A stretch of 29,012 nucleotides of DNA from Stentor coeruleus (Eukaryota; Ciliophora; Heterotrichea; Heterotrichida; Stentoridae): the NCBI GenBank assembly GCA_001970955.1, contig MPUH01000933.1:1-29012 (forward strand). Reading direction: 5' to 3'. The notes under the pieces were generated by a model that was not told the DNA's origin, ran no database searches, and saw only the letters and a list, made by a program, of their open reading frames with translations. Each line of letters opens with the position of its first letter. The stretch's first letter is position 1. Position numbers and translations under genes: made by a program. This document shows positions 9,431 through 19,552 of this stretch, in pieces.

Positions 9431-11671
9431 ATGGGTGAGCAAATTTACGCTTTGGAAGGCCGTGACGGAGTACGTTGTACATGGCAATATTGGCCAAGTA
9501 GTAAAGTAGCAGCGACACGTGATGTGATTCCTGTGTCAATAATCTATAATCCACGTAAAGAGATCTCCGGAATAGCCTTGGTAGAATACGAACCTGTTTT
9601 ATGCCAAAAGTGCAAATCTGTGCTAAACACCCTAGCTTTAATAGACTATACTTCAAAAGCTTGGGCTTGTCCTATTTGTATGACCAGAAACCAATTCCCT
9701 GCACATTATAAAGCTCATATATCAGAAACAACACTTCCAACAGAACTTATGCCTCAAAGTACAACAATGGAATATATCCTCCCTCCAAATGTAATCTACC
9801 CTCCAGTTTTTATCTTTGTCGTCGACACTTGCTGTACACAAGATGAACTAGCTTTGCAAAAGTCAGCTTTACAGCAAAGCTTGAACCTTTTACCTACAGA
9901 AAGTTTAGTTGGTTTTATTACATTTGGAAAAAATGCTTATGTTTATAATCTAGGATGGACTGAATGTAATCGTTGTTATGCATTTAGAGGGGATAAAAAT
10001 TATGATTTACAGATGGTTAAAGATCAACTTGGACTTGTTGGGAATGATCCAAGAGGAATACAAGCTGGGGCAAGGAAGTTTTTGATGCCTGCAGGGGAAT
10101 GTGAGTTTACATTAAATTTGATTATTGAAGAACTTAGTAAAGATCAATGGCCTGTACCTAATGGTTGTAGACCTTTACGTTGTACAGGAAATGCTTTATT
10201 CCTCGCTGTAACTTTGCTTGAAATTGCATTTCCTAAACATGGAGCGAGAATCATGCTTTTAACTGGAGGGGCTGCAAGTCATGGTCCTGGGATGATTGTA
10301 GGTGATAAACTTATAGACTCAATACGTACACAACATGATATTAAAAATGATAATGCTAAATATTCAAAAACTGCAACATCATTTTATCAAAGTTTAGCCC
10401 TTAGGGCAAGTAACAATGGGCATTCAATAGACATTTTCTGTTGCGCTATAGATCAAATCGGGATATTAGAAATGCGTTCTCTTAGTGAAAAAACTGGAGG
10501 ATATTTGGTATTAACAGATACTTTTAAATCAGATGTTTTTAATTTATCTTTAAGAAAAATTTTCTCAAGAGATGATACTGGAGCTTTACAAATGGGTTTT
10601 AATGCAACAATTATGATGTTAACTTCACCAGATATTAAAATTAGCGGAGCTATTGGACCTGGAGTTTCATTAAAGAAAAAAACTGCTTTTGTAAGTGATG
10701 TAGAAATTGGTATGTCTCAAACTAATATGTGGCATGTTGGGAATATAGACTCACAAACGGCTTTAGCTTTTTATTTAGATATCACAAATTCTGAAGTTGA
10801 AAACAAACGGCCTTTTGCATATGCTCAATTTCAGACCAAGTATCAGCATTCTAGTGGAAGAATGAGACTTCGAGTTACAACAGTTAAATATGCTTATTCA
10901 GAACAAGGAAATATTACTAAGATTATATCAGGATTTGATCAAGAAACTGCTGCTGTTATTATGGCTAGATGGGCTGTGAGTAAATCAGAAACTGAAGAAT
11001 CTATTGATGTTATTAGATGGTTAGATAGAACTTTGATTAGACTTGTTAAAAAATTCGGTGAGTATCAACAGGATTTGCCTCATACATTTCGCCTTTGTAG
11101 GGAATTTTCTTTGTATCCACAGTTTATGTTCCATATGCGAAGGTCCCAGTTTTTACAGACTTTCAATGTATCACCTGATGAAAGCGCTTATTATAGGACT
11201 TTAATTGTTAGAGAAAATGTTACAAATTCGTTGTTGATGATACAACCTGCACTGTTGCAGTATTCTTTTGAAAGTTCACAGGCTACGCCTGTGCTTTTGG
11301 ATATTGTCTCATTAAAAAGTAATGTTATTCTTTTATTAGATACTTTTTTCAATGTGCTAATCTGGCATGGAGACATGATATCGAAATGGATAAAATTAGG
11401 ATATCAAGATAAAGAAGGATATGAGCATTTTAATACTTTATTGCAAATGCCTAGAGATGATGCTCAGATTATTATTAATCAGAGATTCCCTGTGCCAAAA
11501 CTCCAGGAAACTGAATTTGGAAAAGGACCTGAAAGGCTTTTAAAGGCTAAAGTCAACCCGTCAAATGTAGGTACAGGGAATTCTACTGTAGAAAGCGGGA
11601 ATTATTTCACTGAAGATGTGTCGTTGAAAGTGTTTATGGACAGTTTGATCCAATATGCTGTTAAATCTTAG
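9431..11671 (+). CDS. SEC23: COPII coat subunit SEC23 (746 aa)
   Basis: SEC23 is the inner COPII coat component that pairs with SEC24 and activates the GTPase of SAR1 at ER exit sites. The protein is full length for the family (usually 750-770 aa). Visible parts in order: N-terminal beta-sandwich start ([20 protein letters not shown]), zinc finger with C58, C61, C80 and C83, trunk/vWA-like domain starting at FIFVVDTC with [19 protein letters not shown], helical domain with [20 protein letters not shown], and the gelsolin-like C-terminal domain ([17 protein letters not shown]). R702 in [13 protein letters not shown] aligns with the arginine finger of yeast Sec23 (R722), so GAP activity is probably retained. 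All Trp codons are TGG. Single exon, TAG stop. Confidence 0.97.
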   Translation: MGEQIYALEGRDGVRCTWQYWPSSKVAATRDVIPVSIIYNPRKEISGIALVEYEPVLCQKCKSVLNTLALIDYTSKAWACPICMTRNQFPAHYKAHISETTLPTELMPQSTTMEYILPPNVIYPPVFIFVVDTCCTQDELALQKSALQQSLNLLPTESLVGFITFGKNAYVYNLGWTECNRCYAFRGDKNYDLQMVKDQLGLVGNDPRGIQAGARKFLMPAGECEFTLNLIIEELSKDQWPVPNGCRPLRCTGNALFLAVTLLEIAFPKHGARIMLLTGGAASHGPGMIVGDKLIDSIRTQHDIKNDNAKYSKTATSFYQSLALRASNNGHSIDIFCCAIDQIGILEMRSLSEKTGGYLVLTDTFKSDVFNLSLRKIFSRDDTGALQMGFNATIMMLTSPDIKISGAIGPGVSLKKKTAFVSDVEIGMSQTNMWHVGNIDSQTALAFYLDITNSEVENKRPFAYAQFQTKYQHSSGRMRLRVTTVKYAYSEQGNITKIISGFDQETAAVIMARWAVSKSETEESIDVIRWLDRTLIRLVKKFGEYQQDLPHTFRLCREFSLYPQFMFHMRRSQFLQTFNVSPDESAYYRTLIVRENVTNSLLMIQPALLQYSFESSQATPVLLDIVSLKSNVILLLDTFFNVLIWHGDMISKWIKLGYQDKEGYEHFNTLLQMPRDDAQIIINQRFPVPKLQETEFGKGPERLLKAKVNPSNVGTGNSTVESGNYFTEDVSLKVFMDSLIQYAVKS

Positions 11672-11979
11672 TTAGTTTTTTAGAATAAACTAGTTATTAT
11701 TTAAAAATTTCAAACTATTTTCGTTTTAAAAAATAACAACCACAGATTTTCCCAATAAAAACCTTTCATTTATCATATTTTTAATCTATCTAAAATAATA
11801 AAATTCCTCATAAGTAAATTCCTAATAAAAAATGTCTCAAATGCTAAAAATAATGCATTTTTTCATAACAAACTTACACAAAACTCAAAATTTTCTAAGC
11901 AAAAACTCCATTTAATATAACAAATTAAGCTATTATTTTTTTATAATATCTTATATTTCATTCCATCTCATAAAACTTT
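11672..11979. other. Convergent 3' intergenic region, 308 nt
   Basis: Nothing gene-like seen. It is AT-rich and mostly C-rich/G-poor on the + strand, as expected beside the 3' end of the minus-strand gene to the right. Confidence 0.5.
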
Positions 11980-12537
11980 TTATTGCAAACTAAAATTCCC
12001 TTTAGCAGTCTGACCAAAAGACTTTCGATATTTGTCAAATTGTGATGGTAGTCGATATGCATTTGGACCTGGGGTATCAGTTTCTGGGTTTTTTAAAAAC
12101 TCCCTATCTCCAAAACCAAATGAAACTTGCCATGCTGTATTTTTAAATGTTATTGAATGATTAGGAGAGTAAGAATATGGTGATGGGCTTTTAATTGGAG
12201 TGAAATCTCGATGTTTAGCTTTAAGACTGAATTTTGGACTTTTACTTTTTGGTAAAGTGACATTATAAGATCCTGGTCCTGGTACACCGTTATCAAGTTT
12301 ATTAGATATACGATGACCAAATGATCGACCTTTATTATTTTCAATAGCACCTTTTAAGGTATAAATACTAGGAAGTGGTGTTTCTGAATCTTTAGATATG
12401 TTTAAAGCCCATCTTTTTCCACTACTTATTGCCACAGATCGAGTGACTAAAGATGATGGGATGTAACCTGCTTCAGCTTTGTGATCAGATGCTGCACTTG
12501 GAAAACGATTAGCTTTTGATAGACTCCATGTATACAT
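11980..12537 (-). CDS. SHIPPO / sperm-tail PG-rich repeat protein (185 aa)
   Basis: Four repeats of the PG-rich (SHIPPO, STPGR) type are visible: TPLPSIY (53-59), VPGPGSY (85-91), SPSPYSY (118-124) and TPGPNAY (155-161), spaced about 32-37 residues, each followed or preceded by basic/aromatic stretches such as RSFGHR and KSFGQTAKGNF. Proteins of this family (ODF3/CIMAP-like) are found in axonemes, where several bind inside or along doublet microtubules. A ciliary or cortical microtubule role fits a ciliate. Single exon, TAA stop. Which member of the family it is cannot be told from sequence alone. Confidence 0.88.
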   Translation of the reverse strand: MYTWSLSKANRFPSAASDHKAEAGYIPSSLVTRSVAISSGKRWALNISKDSETPLPSIYTLKGAIENNKGRSFGHRISNKLDNGVPGPGSYNVTLPKSKSPKFSLKAKHRDFTPIKSPSPYSYSPNHSITFKNTAWQVSFGFGDREFLKNPETDTPGPNAYRLPSQFDKYRKSFGQTAKGNFSLQ

Positions 12538-12741
12538 GATTAAGTAAATTATAAATAAATTGAATATCTATGGATAAATGATATAACGATTATTTTCTTA
12601 ATAATTAGACTTATAGAGTTCTGTATTTAAATATAATAGCTTAATGATTATTTCCTATTGTAATAAGATTTTTAATGATCTATAAAAAAAGTTTAATGCA
12701 ATGGCTTAACAACTGCTTTTAAAATAATCAAACTTATAAAT

Positions 12742-13362
12742 ATGCAAAAAGCTATTATTTTAGTATTTTGCTTAACTTTCATTCATGGAATGAAAGAACT
12801 TGATCCAATAAACGATGAAGAAAAGCATGATGAAGTTGCCCAGGCTCAAGAAAGAGCAGTTTGGATTGCTTGCATGTTTTTAGCTTACAACAAACTTGAA
12901 GCTGTATCTGAAGCAGTTTCTGAACTAGCTACCAGGGAAAAACTTGAAATAAAAGACATTAGGAAAAAAATAGCTGCCGACATTTTAGAAGGATGCAATT
13001 CAGAAATCAGTTACACTGAAGCTGAAGAAATTCTTTCAAACCAATCTGTCGACCTAAACTCTGCCCTTTTCAGTAAATTTCTAAGTATATCCATAGACGG
13101 ATATTCAAAAAACCTAATCCTCACTCCATCTCAAAGCGAGCTTCTCTCTCTGATCGAAAAAGAAGCAAACACAAAAGATGAAGACCTTGTTCCAGAACCT
13201 CCAAAAAGCCCAAGTACTCCTCTAAACCCAGAGACTATTCCAGAATCCTATTATTACGCGTTATTTCTAATTCTCTGCCTTATACTGATAACACTTTACT
13301 TAATCACCAAGAAAAAGTCAACCCCAGTCATTCCTAAATCTAATCGTAAAAAAAAGCAGTAA
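12742..13362 (+). CDS. Type I membrane protein, unknown (206 aa)
   Basis: It has an N-terminal hydrophobic signal peptide (about residues 1-16, AIILVFCLTFIHG), an acidic helical luminal region of about 150 residues with two Cys (C44 and C85) that could form a disulfide, a Pro-rich stalk (VPEPPKSPSTPLNP), a single transmembrane helix (about 170-189, YYYALFLILCLILITLYLIT) and a very basic cytosolic tail ending NRKKKQ. The short Lys-rich tail would be cytosolic. No family recognised. Its TAA stop is only 9 nt before the start codon of the thiolase, on the same strand. Confidence 0.82.
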   Translation: MQKAIILVFCLTFIHGMKELDPINDEEKHDEVAQAQERAVWIACMFLAYNKLEAVSEAVSELATREKLEIKDIRKKIAADILEGCNSEISYTEAEEILSNQSVDLNSALFSKFLSISIDGYSKNLILTPSQSELLSLIEKEANTKDEDLVPEPPKSPSTPLNPETIPESYYYALFLILCLILITLYLITKKKSTPVIPKSNRKKKQ

Positions 13363-13371
13363 TTAGATATA

Positions 13372-14532
13372 ATGTTTAAAAAATTCAAAGATGTCTGCAT
13401 TGTAGCAGCAGGCCGGTCCCCACTCACAGCTTACAAAGGTCCATACTACGGTATGGAAGCTTCAACTTTAGCTAGTGAGACCTTATTATCAACCTTAACA
13501 TCATTTCGAATCAATCCAAATACCATAGACGAACTATATTTAGGTAACATTTTTCAATTAAATCAAGGGCAAAATCTAGCAAAACAAGTATTAAACAAAG
13601 CTCAATTACCAGATAGTATAGTTTCTCATACTGTAAATAAAATCTGCAGTAGTGGACTTTTTGCTATAACACTTGGGACAATGTCTATAGCTCAAGGTAA
13701 TGCTGATGTTGTGATTTCTGGAGGTGTCGAGATTATGAGTAATGCTCCATATACTTATCCAAGGCTATTAAGAATGGATGGAGAAAGGTCTGATTCACTT
13801 ATTGATGATGGACTTACTGATGTGTTTCATAAAATCCATATGGGAGAAGTTGGGGAAAGATGTGCTGATAAATATCGGATAACAAGAGAAGAAATGGATG
13901 AGTATTCGAGAAAAAGCTATAAAAAAGCTCAGGAAGCTTGGGCTGGGGGGAAGTTTAGTAAAGAAGTATTCCCTGTTAATGGTCGAAATGGGATAGTGCA
14001 AATGGATTATATCAAGCCGAATGTGCAATTTGAGAAACTTAAGCCTTCGTTTAGAGAAAATGGCAAAATCACACCAGGGAATGCACCGCCTATTAGTGAT
14101 GGAGCTGCTATGATTGTCCTTGCTAGTAGAGAAAAAGCTGAGGAAATGAACTGGCCGATACTGGCTTCTGTGTTAGGTTTTGGACATTATGATCAGGATA
14201 GTATAGAATTCCCAACATCTCCTGCATTTGCTATACAAAAAGCTCTGAAAAATGCAAGGCTTAATATTGAACAAGTGGATTTATTTGAAATCAATGAAGC
14301 TTTTGCTGCTGTAGGAATTGTCAATCAGAGATTATTAAAATTTGATATAGAAAAACTTAACCCATATGGTGGAGCTATTGCTATTGGACATCCAGTTGGA
14401 GCTTCAGGGACTAGAATTGTTGTAACACTTATTAATGCTTTAGCTCAGGAAAATAAAAATATAGGTGTTGCAGGCATTTGTAATGGTGGTGGTGGGGGTA
14501 CAGCTTTAGTAGTTAAAAAAGAAGCTTGGTAA
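13372..14532 (+). CDS. Acetyl-CoA C-acetyltransferase / thiolase (386 aa)
   Basis: A thiolase-superfamily enzyme, most like the biosynthetic acetoacetyl-CoA type that condenses or cleaves acetoacetyl-CoA and acetyl-CoA. Key sites: nucleophile C92 in KICSSGLFAIT, the NEAF motif (N308), H340 in GHPVGASG and C370 in GICNGGGGGTALVV. Length is typical (about 390 aa). The N-terminus enters the conserved first strand almost at once (DVCIVAAGRSPL), so there is no obvious long mitochondrial presequence and no classical C-terminal peroxisome signal (it ends KKEAW); a cytosolic form is plausible. The start is fixed by this motif. A run of five glycines replaces the more usual GGGMG near the C-terminus. 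TAA stop. Confidence 0.95.
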   Translation: MFKKFKDVCIVAAGRSPLTAYKGPYYGMEASTLASETLLSTLTSFRINPNTIDELYLGNIFQLNQGQNLAKQVLNKAQLPDSIVSHTVNKICSSGLFAITLGTMSIAQGNADVVISGGVEIMSNAPYTYPRLLRMDGERSDSLIDDGLTDVFHKIHMGEVGERCADKYRITREEMDEYSRKSYKKAQEAWAGGKFSKEVFPVNGRNGIVQMDYIKPNVQFEKLKPSFRENGKITPGNAPPISDGAAMIVLASREKAEEMNWPILASVLGFGHYDQDSIEFPTSPAFAIQKALKNARLNIEQVDLFEINEAFAAVGIVNQRLLKFDIEKLNPYGGAIAIGHPVGASGTRIVVTLINALAQENKNIGVAGICNGGGGGTALVVKKEAW

Positions 14533-15462
14533 GATATTTTTATATCTTTTAACTAAGTATTTAGGGATTATTATAAAAAATTTTTTAGACTCTTTTTTGG
14601 TGTAATTGGTTTAGGGTTAAATAAGAGATTTGAGAATTAGGTTAAAGAAAATAAAGATTTATAGAGAAGATTTGATGTGATTGTCGATGTGATTGTCGAT
14701 GTAGTAGATTAGTGAATGTTATAAGTTGTTATTATATAAAATATTATCTAACTTTGTAAGATATAGGATTAGGAATTAAGATTAATTGGGAAGTATATAT
14801 TTTATTGCAAGAAATACTCGAATTAAGTTTAATAAACAGATTTTAGTTATTCGTATTTGCTTTATCATTGAAACTTAAGCAAAACCTTTAATTTTATATA
14901 TATTGAGAAACATCAAGTTATCATTAGTTTTTATCGTAATTTTATTTACATATAATAATCTCAAGCAATACACTAATAATCCTTTGCTTCAAAAAAAAAC
15001 TCTATAATAAGCCAATCATCACAAAGGACGCCTATTCTACTATAAACCATAATAATTATATTAAAAAAAACTATTCTAATTCCCAATCCTAAATTCCTTC
15101 ATTTAATCATAAAACTGATTTCCACCTAAAAAAATCCACACAATTTTACTCTCAATCTACAAAATTCTCCAACTCCAACACCAAAATAAAAAAATGCATC
15201 TTTATTAAAACTTCATATAAAAAAAATCACTATCCCAAACAGTTTCACAATACCAAAACACAAATCCACAGTTCGGAGTATTCCTGAAAATCATCCTCTT
15301 AACTCTTTACAAACAATTTCAAGATCTTTTCTATATAATTCCTATTTCCTTATCTAAAATTATTATAAAACCCATACCCAAAAACCTTCCTTTCAACAAC
15401 AACCTCTAAAAAATCCACAAAAGTAATTTTCTCATATAAATTCCTAAAATAATCACAAATAA
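14533..15462. other. Intergenic region, 930 nt
   Basis: No gene seen. Strand skew flips in the middle: 14581-14640 has 14 G and 2 C, while 15181-15240 has 1 G and 12 C. It contains a short tandem repeat at 14674-14702. Confidence 0.6.
14674..14702. repeat. 12-nt tandem repeat, about 2.4 copies
   Basis: The unit gatgtgattgtc is present twice in full (14674-14685, 14686-14697) followed by gatgt. Small non-coding slippage repeat. Confidence 0.85.
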
Positions 15463-16590
15463 ATGGAACAGCTTGACTCAGGAGATTATGGGGATAAATT
15501 CAGTAGTTTTTTCATATACTACAAAGATCTAGGTGAAGGATCTTATGGGAAAGTTGTAAAAGCTTTAGATAAACACACAGGGTGTATATGTGCTGTAAAA
15601 GTTATCAAAAAAAGAAAACTAACTGAAGATATTGTTAATGGACTACGTAAAGAAGCTTCAGTTCTCTCAGATCTTAACCACCCAAATATCGTCAAGTTTT
15701 TAAGTGTCAAAGAATCAAATTTACGTATTTTTATCGTTATGGAATATGTTAGAGGAGGTACTCTTGGCGCATATATCAAAACAAAAAAACTAAGCGAAAG
15801 TAAAGCTGTACAAGCGATGACTGGGATTTTTCGTGCTGTTGATTATTTACACAGTCACGGGATTGTTCATCGCGATTTGAAACCTGATAATATCCTTTTA
15901 TCTCATTATCACGACCTATCAACTTTGAAAATAGCAGACTTTGGGCTTTCAACTCAACTTGAAAATGGGTTTAAAGTCGATGATAGATGTGGGACTGTTC
16001 TTTATATGGCCCCAGAACAAGCAGCTAATCGTGCTTATAGTAAAGAAGTTGATATTTGGAGCTGTGGGATTATTTTATATAAACTTTTAAGCAAAGGTAA
16101 TCATCCTTTATATGTGCATAATGAAAAAATCGAATCTTATTTCAATAAACTCAAAAATCCAATTTGGGTGTTTCATAAAGACTTTCCCCAATTGGCTCAG
16201 AATTTGTTTTTAAAACTCATGAAAACTACACCTATTGAAAGATATGCTGCAGGACAAGCATTAGCTCATCCATGGATAACAAAAATCAATACAGAAATCC
16301 CTAAGACTTATTTAGAAAGTATGAGGATTTATGATGCTGAAATAAAACTTAGAAGTATTTTATTTACATGTTTGTTTATTGCGATAAATATTCCACAAGA
16401 AGATATGAAAAAACCAAAAACCCCAACTAAGTCTGAATCTGTTGAAAGACGTAAAACTTTTAGTGCGAAAATCAATGATAAGTCACTTAGAGTTTCAAAA
16501 CACTGTAAGACTTTTTATGAAAGTTTTTCTAGTAAAAGTCCTGTGAGGCCGACAACTGGTAAACAGAGAATAAAACTGGCATTCAAATAA
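15463..16590 (+). CDS. Serine/threonine protein kinase, CAMK-like (375 aa)
   Basis: Complete kinase domain, about residues 20-275. Glycine loop GEGSYG (24-29), ATP-anchoring Lys in AVKVIKK (K46), helix-C Glu (E64), HRDLKPDN (catalytic D138, N143), DFG (159-161) and MAPE (182-185). The HRDLKPDN loop and GTVLYMAPEQ activation segment mark a Ser/Thr kinase; the surrounding pattern, including HPWI at the end of the domain, suggests the CAMK/CDPK group. No EF-hands follow: the C-terminal 100 residues are a short helical segment (KTYLESMRIYDAEIKLRSIL) and then a basic, Ser/Lys-rich tail, which could be autoregulatory. All catalytic residues are present, so it should be active. TAA stop. Confidence 0.93.
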   Translation: MEQLDSGDYGDKFSSFFIYYKDLGEGSYGKVVKALDKHTGCICAVKVIKKRKLTEDIVNGLRKEASVLSDLNHPNIVKFLSVKESNLRIFIVMEYVRGGTLGAYIKTKKLSESKAVQAMTGIFRAVDYLHSHGIVHRDLKPDNILLSHYHDLSTLKIADFGLSTQLENGFKVDDRCGTVLYMAPEQAANRAYSKEVDIWSCGIILYKLLSKGNHPLYVHNEKIESYFNKLKNPIWVFHKDFPQLAQNLFLKLMKTTPIERYAAGQALAHPWITKINTEIPKTYLESMRIYDAEIKLRSILFTCLFIAINIPQEDMKKPKTPTKSESVERRKTFSAKINDKSLRVSKHCKTFYESFSSKSPVRPTTGKQRIKLAFK

Positions 16591-16805
16591 AATTATAAAT
16601 AAAAGTCTAATATTATTTATATGGAAGGTATAAAGTACTTAAAAGTTTGGTTTTGTATGAGGATATTGATAAGGATAATAGTGAAATTTGTGAAAGAAGA
16701 TGAAAAATGAGGTTCGGGTCTTGGGATTAATTTTTTTGTTGAGAGAATAAATTTTGAGGCTTTTGTCGTGGTAGAATATAGTGAAGTTAAAGGAAACTTT
16801 TAGGG
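16591..16805. other. Post-kinase intergenic spacer
   Basis: G/T-rich, C-poor spacer following the kinase gene. Nothing else seen before the pseudogene that ends at about 16806. Confidence 0.4.
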
Positions 16806-17400
16806 TTAATAATAATTTGCATTTAGTTTTTGAGTTTTTGGATGATAATATTTATCAGCTGATAAAATACCCCACTGATCACTTACTAGAAAGTCATATG
16901 AATCTACAAAAGCATAGATTTTGGTTCTAGCTTGAGGAATCAGTAACAAACTTCAATTTATTGATTATGTAAGCACACAATGGTATTAGGAACTTCATCA
17001 ATGAGTGAATGGCCTGAAGGCTATAAATTTGTTTTACAAATGAATTATTGTTTTACTCATTAGCTTCAACTAACTTCAATACTCTGATACAAGGGTCAAA
17101 ATAATCAAAAGGAAGTTCAAGATAAGGTGGGAAGAGTTCTAAACGTAAATAGGCATTGAAAAAAGTAGTTCAAAAGCAAAAATAATCATTTTCAACTGAA
17201 GTTCGTGAAGTGTTGGAGTTATCATTGATTAAACCTATGCCAAGATTTGAAATGTTTAAATCTAAAGTATAAAGTTTTTTCCCATCTGTTTATAATCTAT
17301 CAAAACTATAGGTAATTTCTTAGGGTTGTCTAGTAAGGATAAACTTAGGTAGACTTCGATATTAATTTTGAATAAATATAAAATTGTATTATTATCTTTA
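16806..17400 (-). pseudogene. Decayed protein-coding remnant, family unknown
   Basis: Read on the minus strand, this stretch gives several protein-like segments in different frames, in order: SLSLLDNPKKLPIVLIDYKQ, then (after a shift at a G/A run near 17280) LYTLDLNISNLGIGLINDNS and, beyond one in-frame TGA, AYLRLELFPPYLELPFDYFD, then PSGHSLIDEVPNTIVCLHNQ, then IYAFVDSYDFLVSDQWGILS to a TAA at 16806. It needs about four frame changes and one TGA to read through, so it is a broken gene rather than an active one. Its composition is less AT-rich than the spacer around it. The upstream limit (about 17370-17400) is vague. I do not recognise the ancestor. Confidence 0.65.
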
Positions 17401-17949
17401 ATTGTTTATGATAGTAATTAGAAGAGTATTATATGATATAATTACATATAAATTAAAGTTGTTATACATAAAATAATAGTTTTTAGTATACTTTATAGAG
17501 AAGTGCAATATATAAATCTAGAATAAATTACATAACGGATAAACTAAATTTATACATTTCAAAGAAATATTTATTGATAATTCGTCTGTAACTTGTAAAA
17601 TTCCTAAAATACCTAATATACTATAATATTCAAAACCTTTGACTACTCAAAAAAATTAACATAATGCAATCAAGACATATTCCAATTAATTTCTAACCCT
17701 ATCCTTTATTTCCACTATTTCAAGCAATAAATCCACAAAATAATCTCCTAAAATCATCTTAACCAATCAAAAAAATCGCAACCTTATCATTAAAACTTCT
17801 ATCAAAACTCTCTTCAATCCACAAAATCATCATCATCCACACAAATTCCTTTACATCAAACAAAAAAATCACTTCCCTCCAACCAAAATCCAAGACTTTT
17901 CGTAAATCTCCATCATCCTCATCTTATAAACCCAGTATATATAAAAATC
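17401..17949. other. Intergenic spacer before the PX-START gene
   Basis: No gene seen. The last 300 nt are strongly C/A-rich and nearly G-free, typical of the region upstream of genes in this window. Confidence 0.5.
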
Positions 17950-19552
17950 ATGGATTCAGCTCCAGAAATTTATGTGCCAAGTACGCTTTCCAAATCAGGT
18001 AAATCAATATTTTCTGCTTCTTTCACTGTATCTTCTATTCAGCTTTACGAAATCCGGGTGAAACTAGCTCCCAATTGTGAAATCATAGCCTTCAAACGCT
18101 ATAGTGAGCTCCTAAACTTCTCAGAAAAAGTAAAAAACCAAATAGCTCTTTCCTCAAATACGCGAAGAACGTATTTTCTTACCAAAATTCCCAGGTAAAA
18201 AGCTCAATAAACTAAACGAATCCCTAATCCTCCAACGTAGAATCGAACTTGAACAATGGCTTAAATCTGCTATTTCCCACAAATCCCTTCAAGATAAAAT
18301 CCTGACCTTTCTAGACTATGTAATAACTCCTTTAAACCTTAACTCTAAAGCGAAAACAAGCCCAGACGAGCTTTTGATATTAGAATTCGTTGAAAAAATA
18401 TCTAAAGACGCTCAGAATAAAATGAAACTTATCGAGAATTTTAGTTGGAACTTCTTTCAGAAAAAAAGAACTGTACAACAAAACTATATTTCACAATTAA
18501 CTGAATGCTTGGTACCTCTTTGTGGCTGTGAGTTTGTTGGAAGTAAAGCTTTGGATGTGTTGAGTAAATTGACAACAAGCGATTATTTTAGGGATTTCGT
18601 CCTTGTTTGTAGGGTTTTGACGAGCTTTCCTCCTAGGATTCTTAAAAAAATGTGCTTGAATGAGTATTTGACTAAGAAAAGGTTTTCAGATAGCCAACTT
18701 CAAGCTTATAACCTTTGTAAAACTATACAGGATAGTTTGAGCAATATAGAGTTGATAGAAATTGTAAATTTTACATAGCTTAATCATGATGATGAAGCTT
18801 TGGTGATATTTCATAACTGGGGACAAGAAGCTGTACAAGAGTCTCCGAGGAATATTGTAGTTAGGATTCAAGACTGGAGACCAATAATCGAAACTAAAGA
18901 TTTAGATTTTAAGTTCAGATTTATAGGGAAAGATTTAGAGATTTCTGGTATTATTACAGCTGAAGCTACAGTTTCTAGGATTATCGATATACTTACTGTC
19001 CCTAGTGAAAGGAAAAAATGGGATATAAGACTAGTTGACATGAAACCCATCGCTGAAATACAAGGGTTTTCTTTTACTTATCTTGCTGAGAGAACTCTTT
19101 ATGAATTTCATACAGCTATGAAAAAAACCCAAACTAACTCTTTAGCGACAATTGAGTTCCAAACAACTTGTTACATGTTTAAACAACCAAATTCTGTTCT
19201 TGGGCGTTTTAATTCATGTTATATAATTGAACAATGTGATGACCAAGTATCTAGTACAAAAGATAGTGAGGAAAAACTTTTTCTCAACTCAAATGAAAGC
19301 AAAAGTAGTTCTAAAGTTAAAATTAACTTAAATTCACATTATTGTGAAGCTAGTTATCATTTAGTAAGAGGAGACTTATTCCAAGAAGCGGATACTATGA
19401 GAAAAAGCTTTGAACTTTTTATTGATATAGCTGAGTATAGAGAAGATAGGATTAAAACCCCTCAAAGTGTTGATAATCCTATTTTACAAGCTTTTGAAAG
19501 AAAAAAACTGGGTCGGGCTAAGTCAATGATAATAGGAGCTGATGATTATTAA
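17950..19552 (+). CDS. PX domain plus START-like domain protein, three exons (523 aa)
   Basis: Exons are 17950-18129, 18146-18763 and 18779-19552; removing a 16-nt and a 15-nt intron gives one continuous 523-aa frame. The PX domain (about residues 20-120) is restored across intron 1: KRYSELLNFSEK joins LFPQIREERIFLPKFPGKKL, followed by LQRRIELEQWLKSAI. R50 in KRYSEL sits where PX domains bind the phosphate of PI3P, and a PK loop is present. A helical linker (about 125-265) follows. The last 240 residues resemble a START-type lipid-binding domain (EISGIITAEATVSRIIDIL, VPSERKKWDIRLVDMKPIAE, and the strand pattern after it). A role in lipid sensing or transfer at endosomal membranes is inferred. 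The START call is weaker than the PX call. TAA stop. Confidence 0.87.
18130..18145 (+). other. 16-nt spliceosomal intron
   Basis: The sequence gtaaaaaaccaaatag begins with GTA and ends with TAG. Removing it, at a codon boundary (phase 0), shifts to the frame that continues the PX domain with its conserved LPKFPGKKL loop. If retained, the frame ends at 18198. Size and end pattern match the ultrashort introns known from heterotrich ciliates. Confidence 0.92.
18764..18778 (+). other. 15-nt spliceosomal intron
   Basis: The sequence gtaaattttacatag is phase 0 and exactly five codons long. Its last codon, TAG, is both the 3' splice site and an in-frame stop, so an unspliced message ends there. Removing it joins IELIEI to LNHDDEALVIFHNW in the same frame. 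Confidence 0.9.

Noticed and set aside
14610-14625. Telomere-like ttagggtt
   Set aside because: A single occurrence in a G/T-rich 3' flank with no tandem repetition.
16851-16866. 16-nt perfect palindrome tttatcagctgataaa as a binding site
   Set aside because: It lies inside the pseudogene's former coding sequence, and one or two such palindromes are expected by chance.
17110-17190. UGA read as Trp, making the 16806-17400 remnant a live gene
   Set aside because: Several frame changes would still be needed, and no other gene in the window uses TGA as sense.
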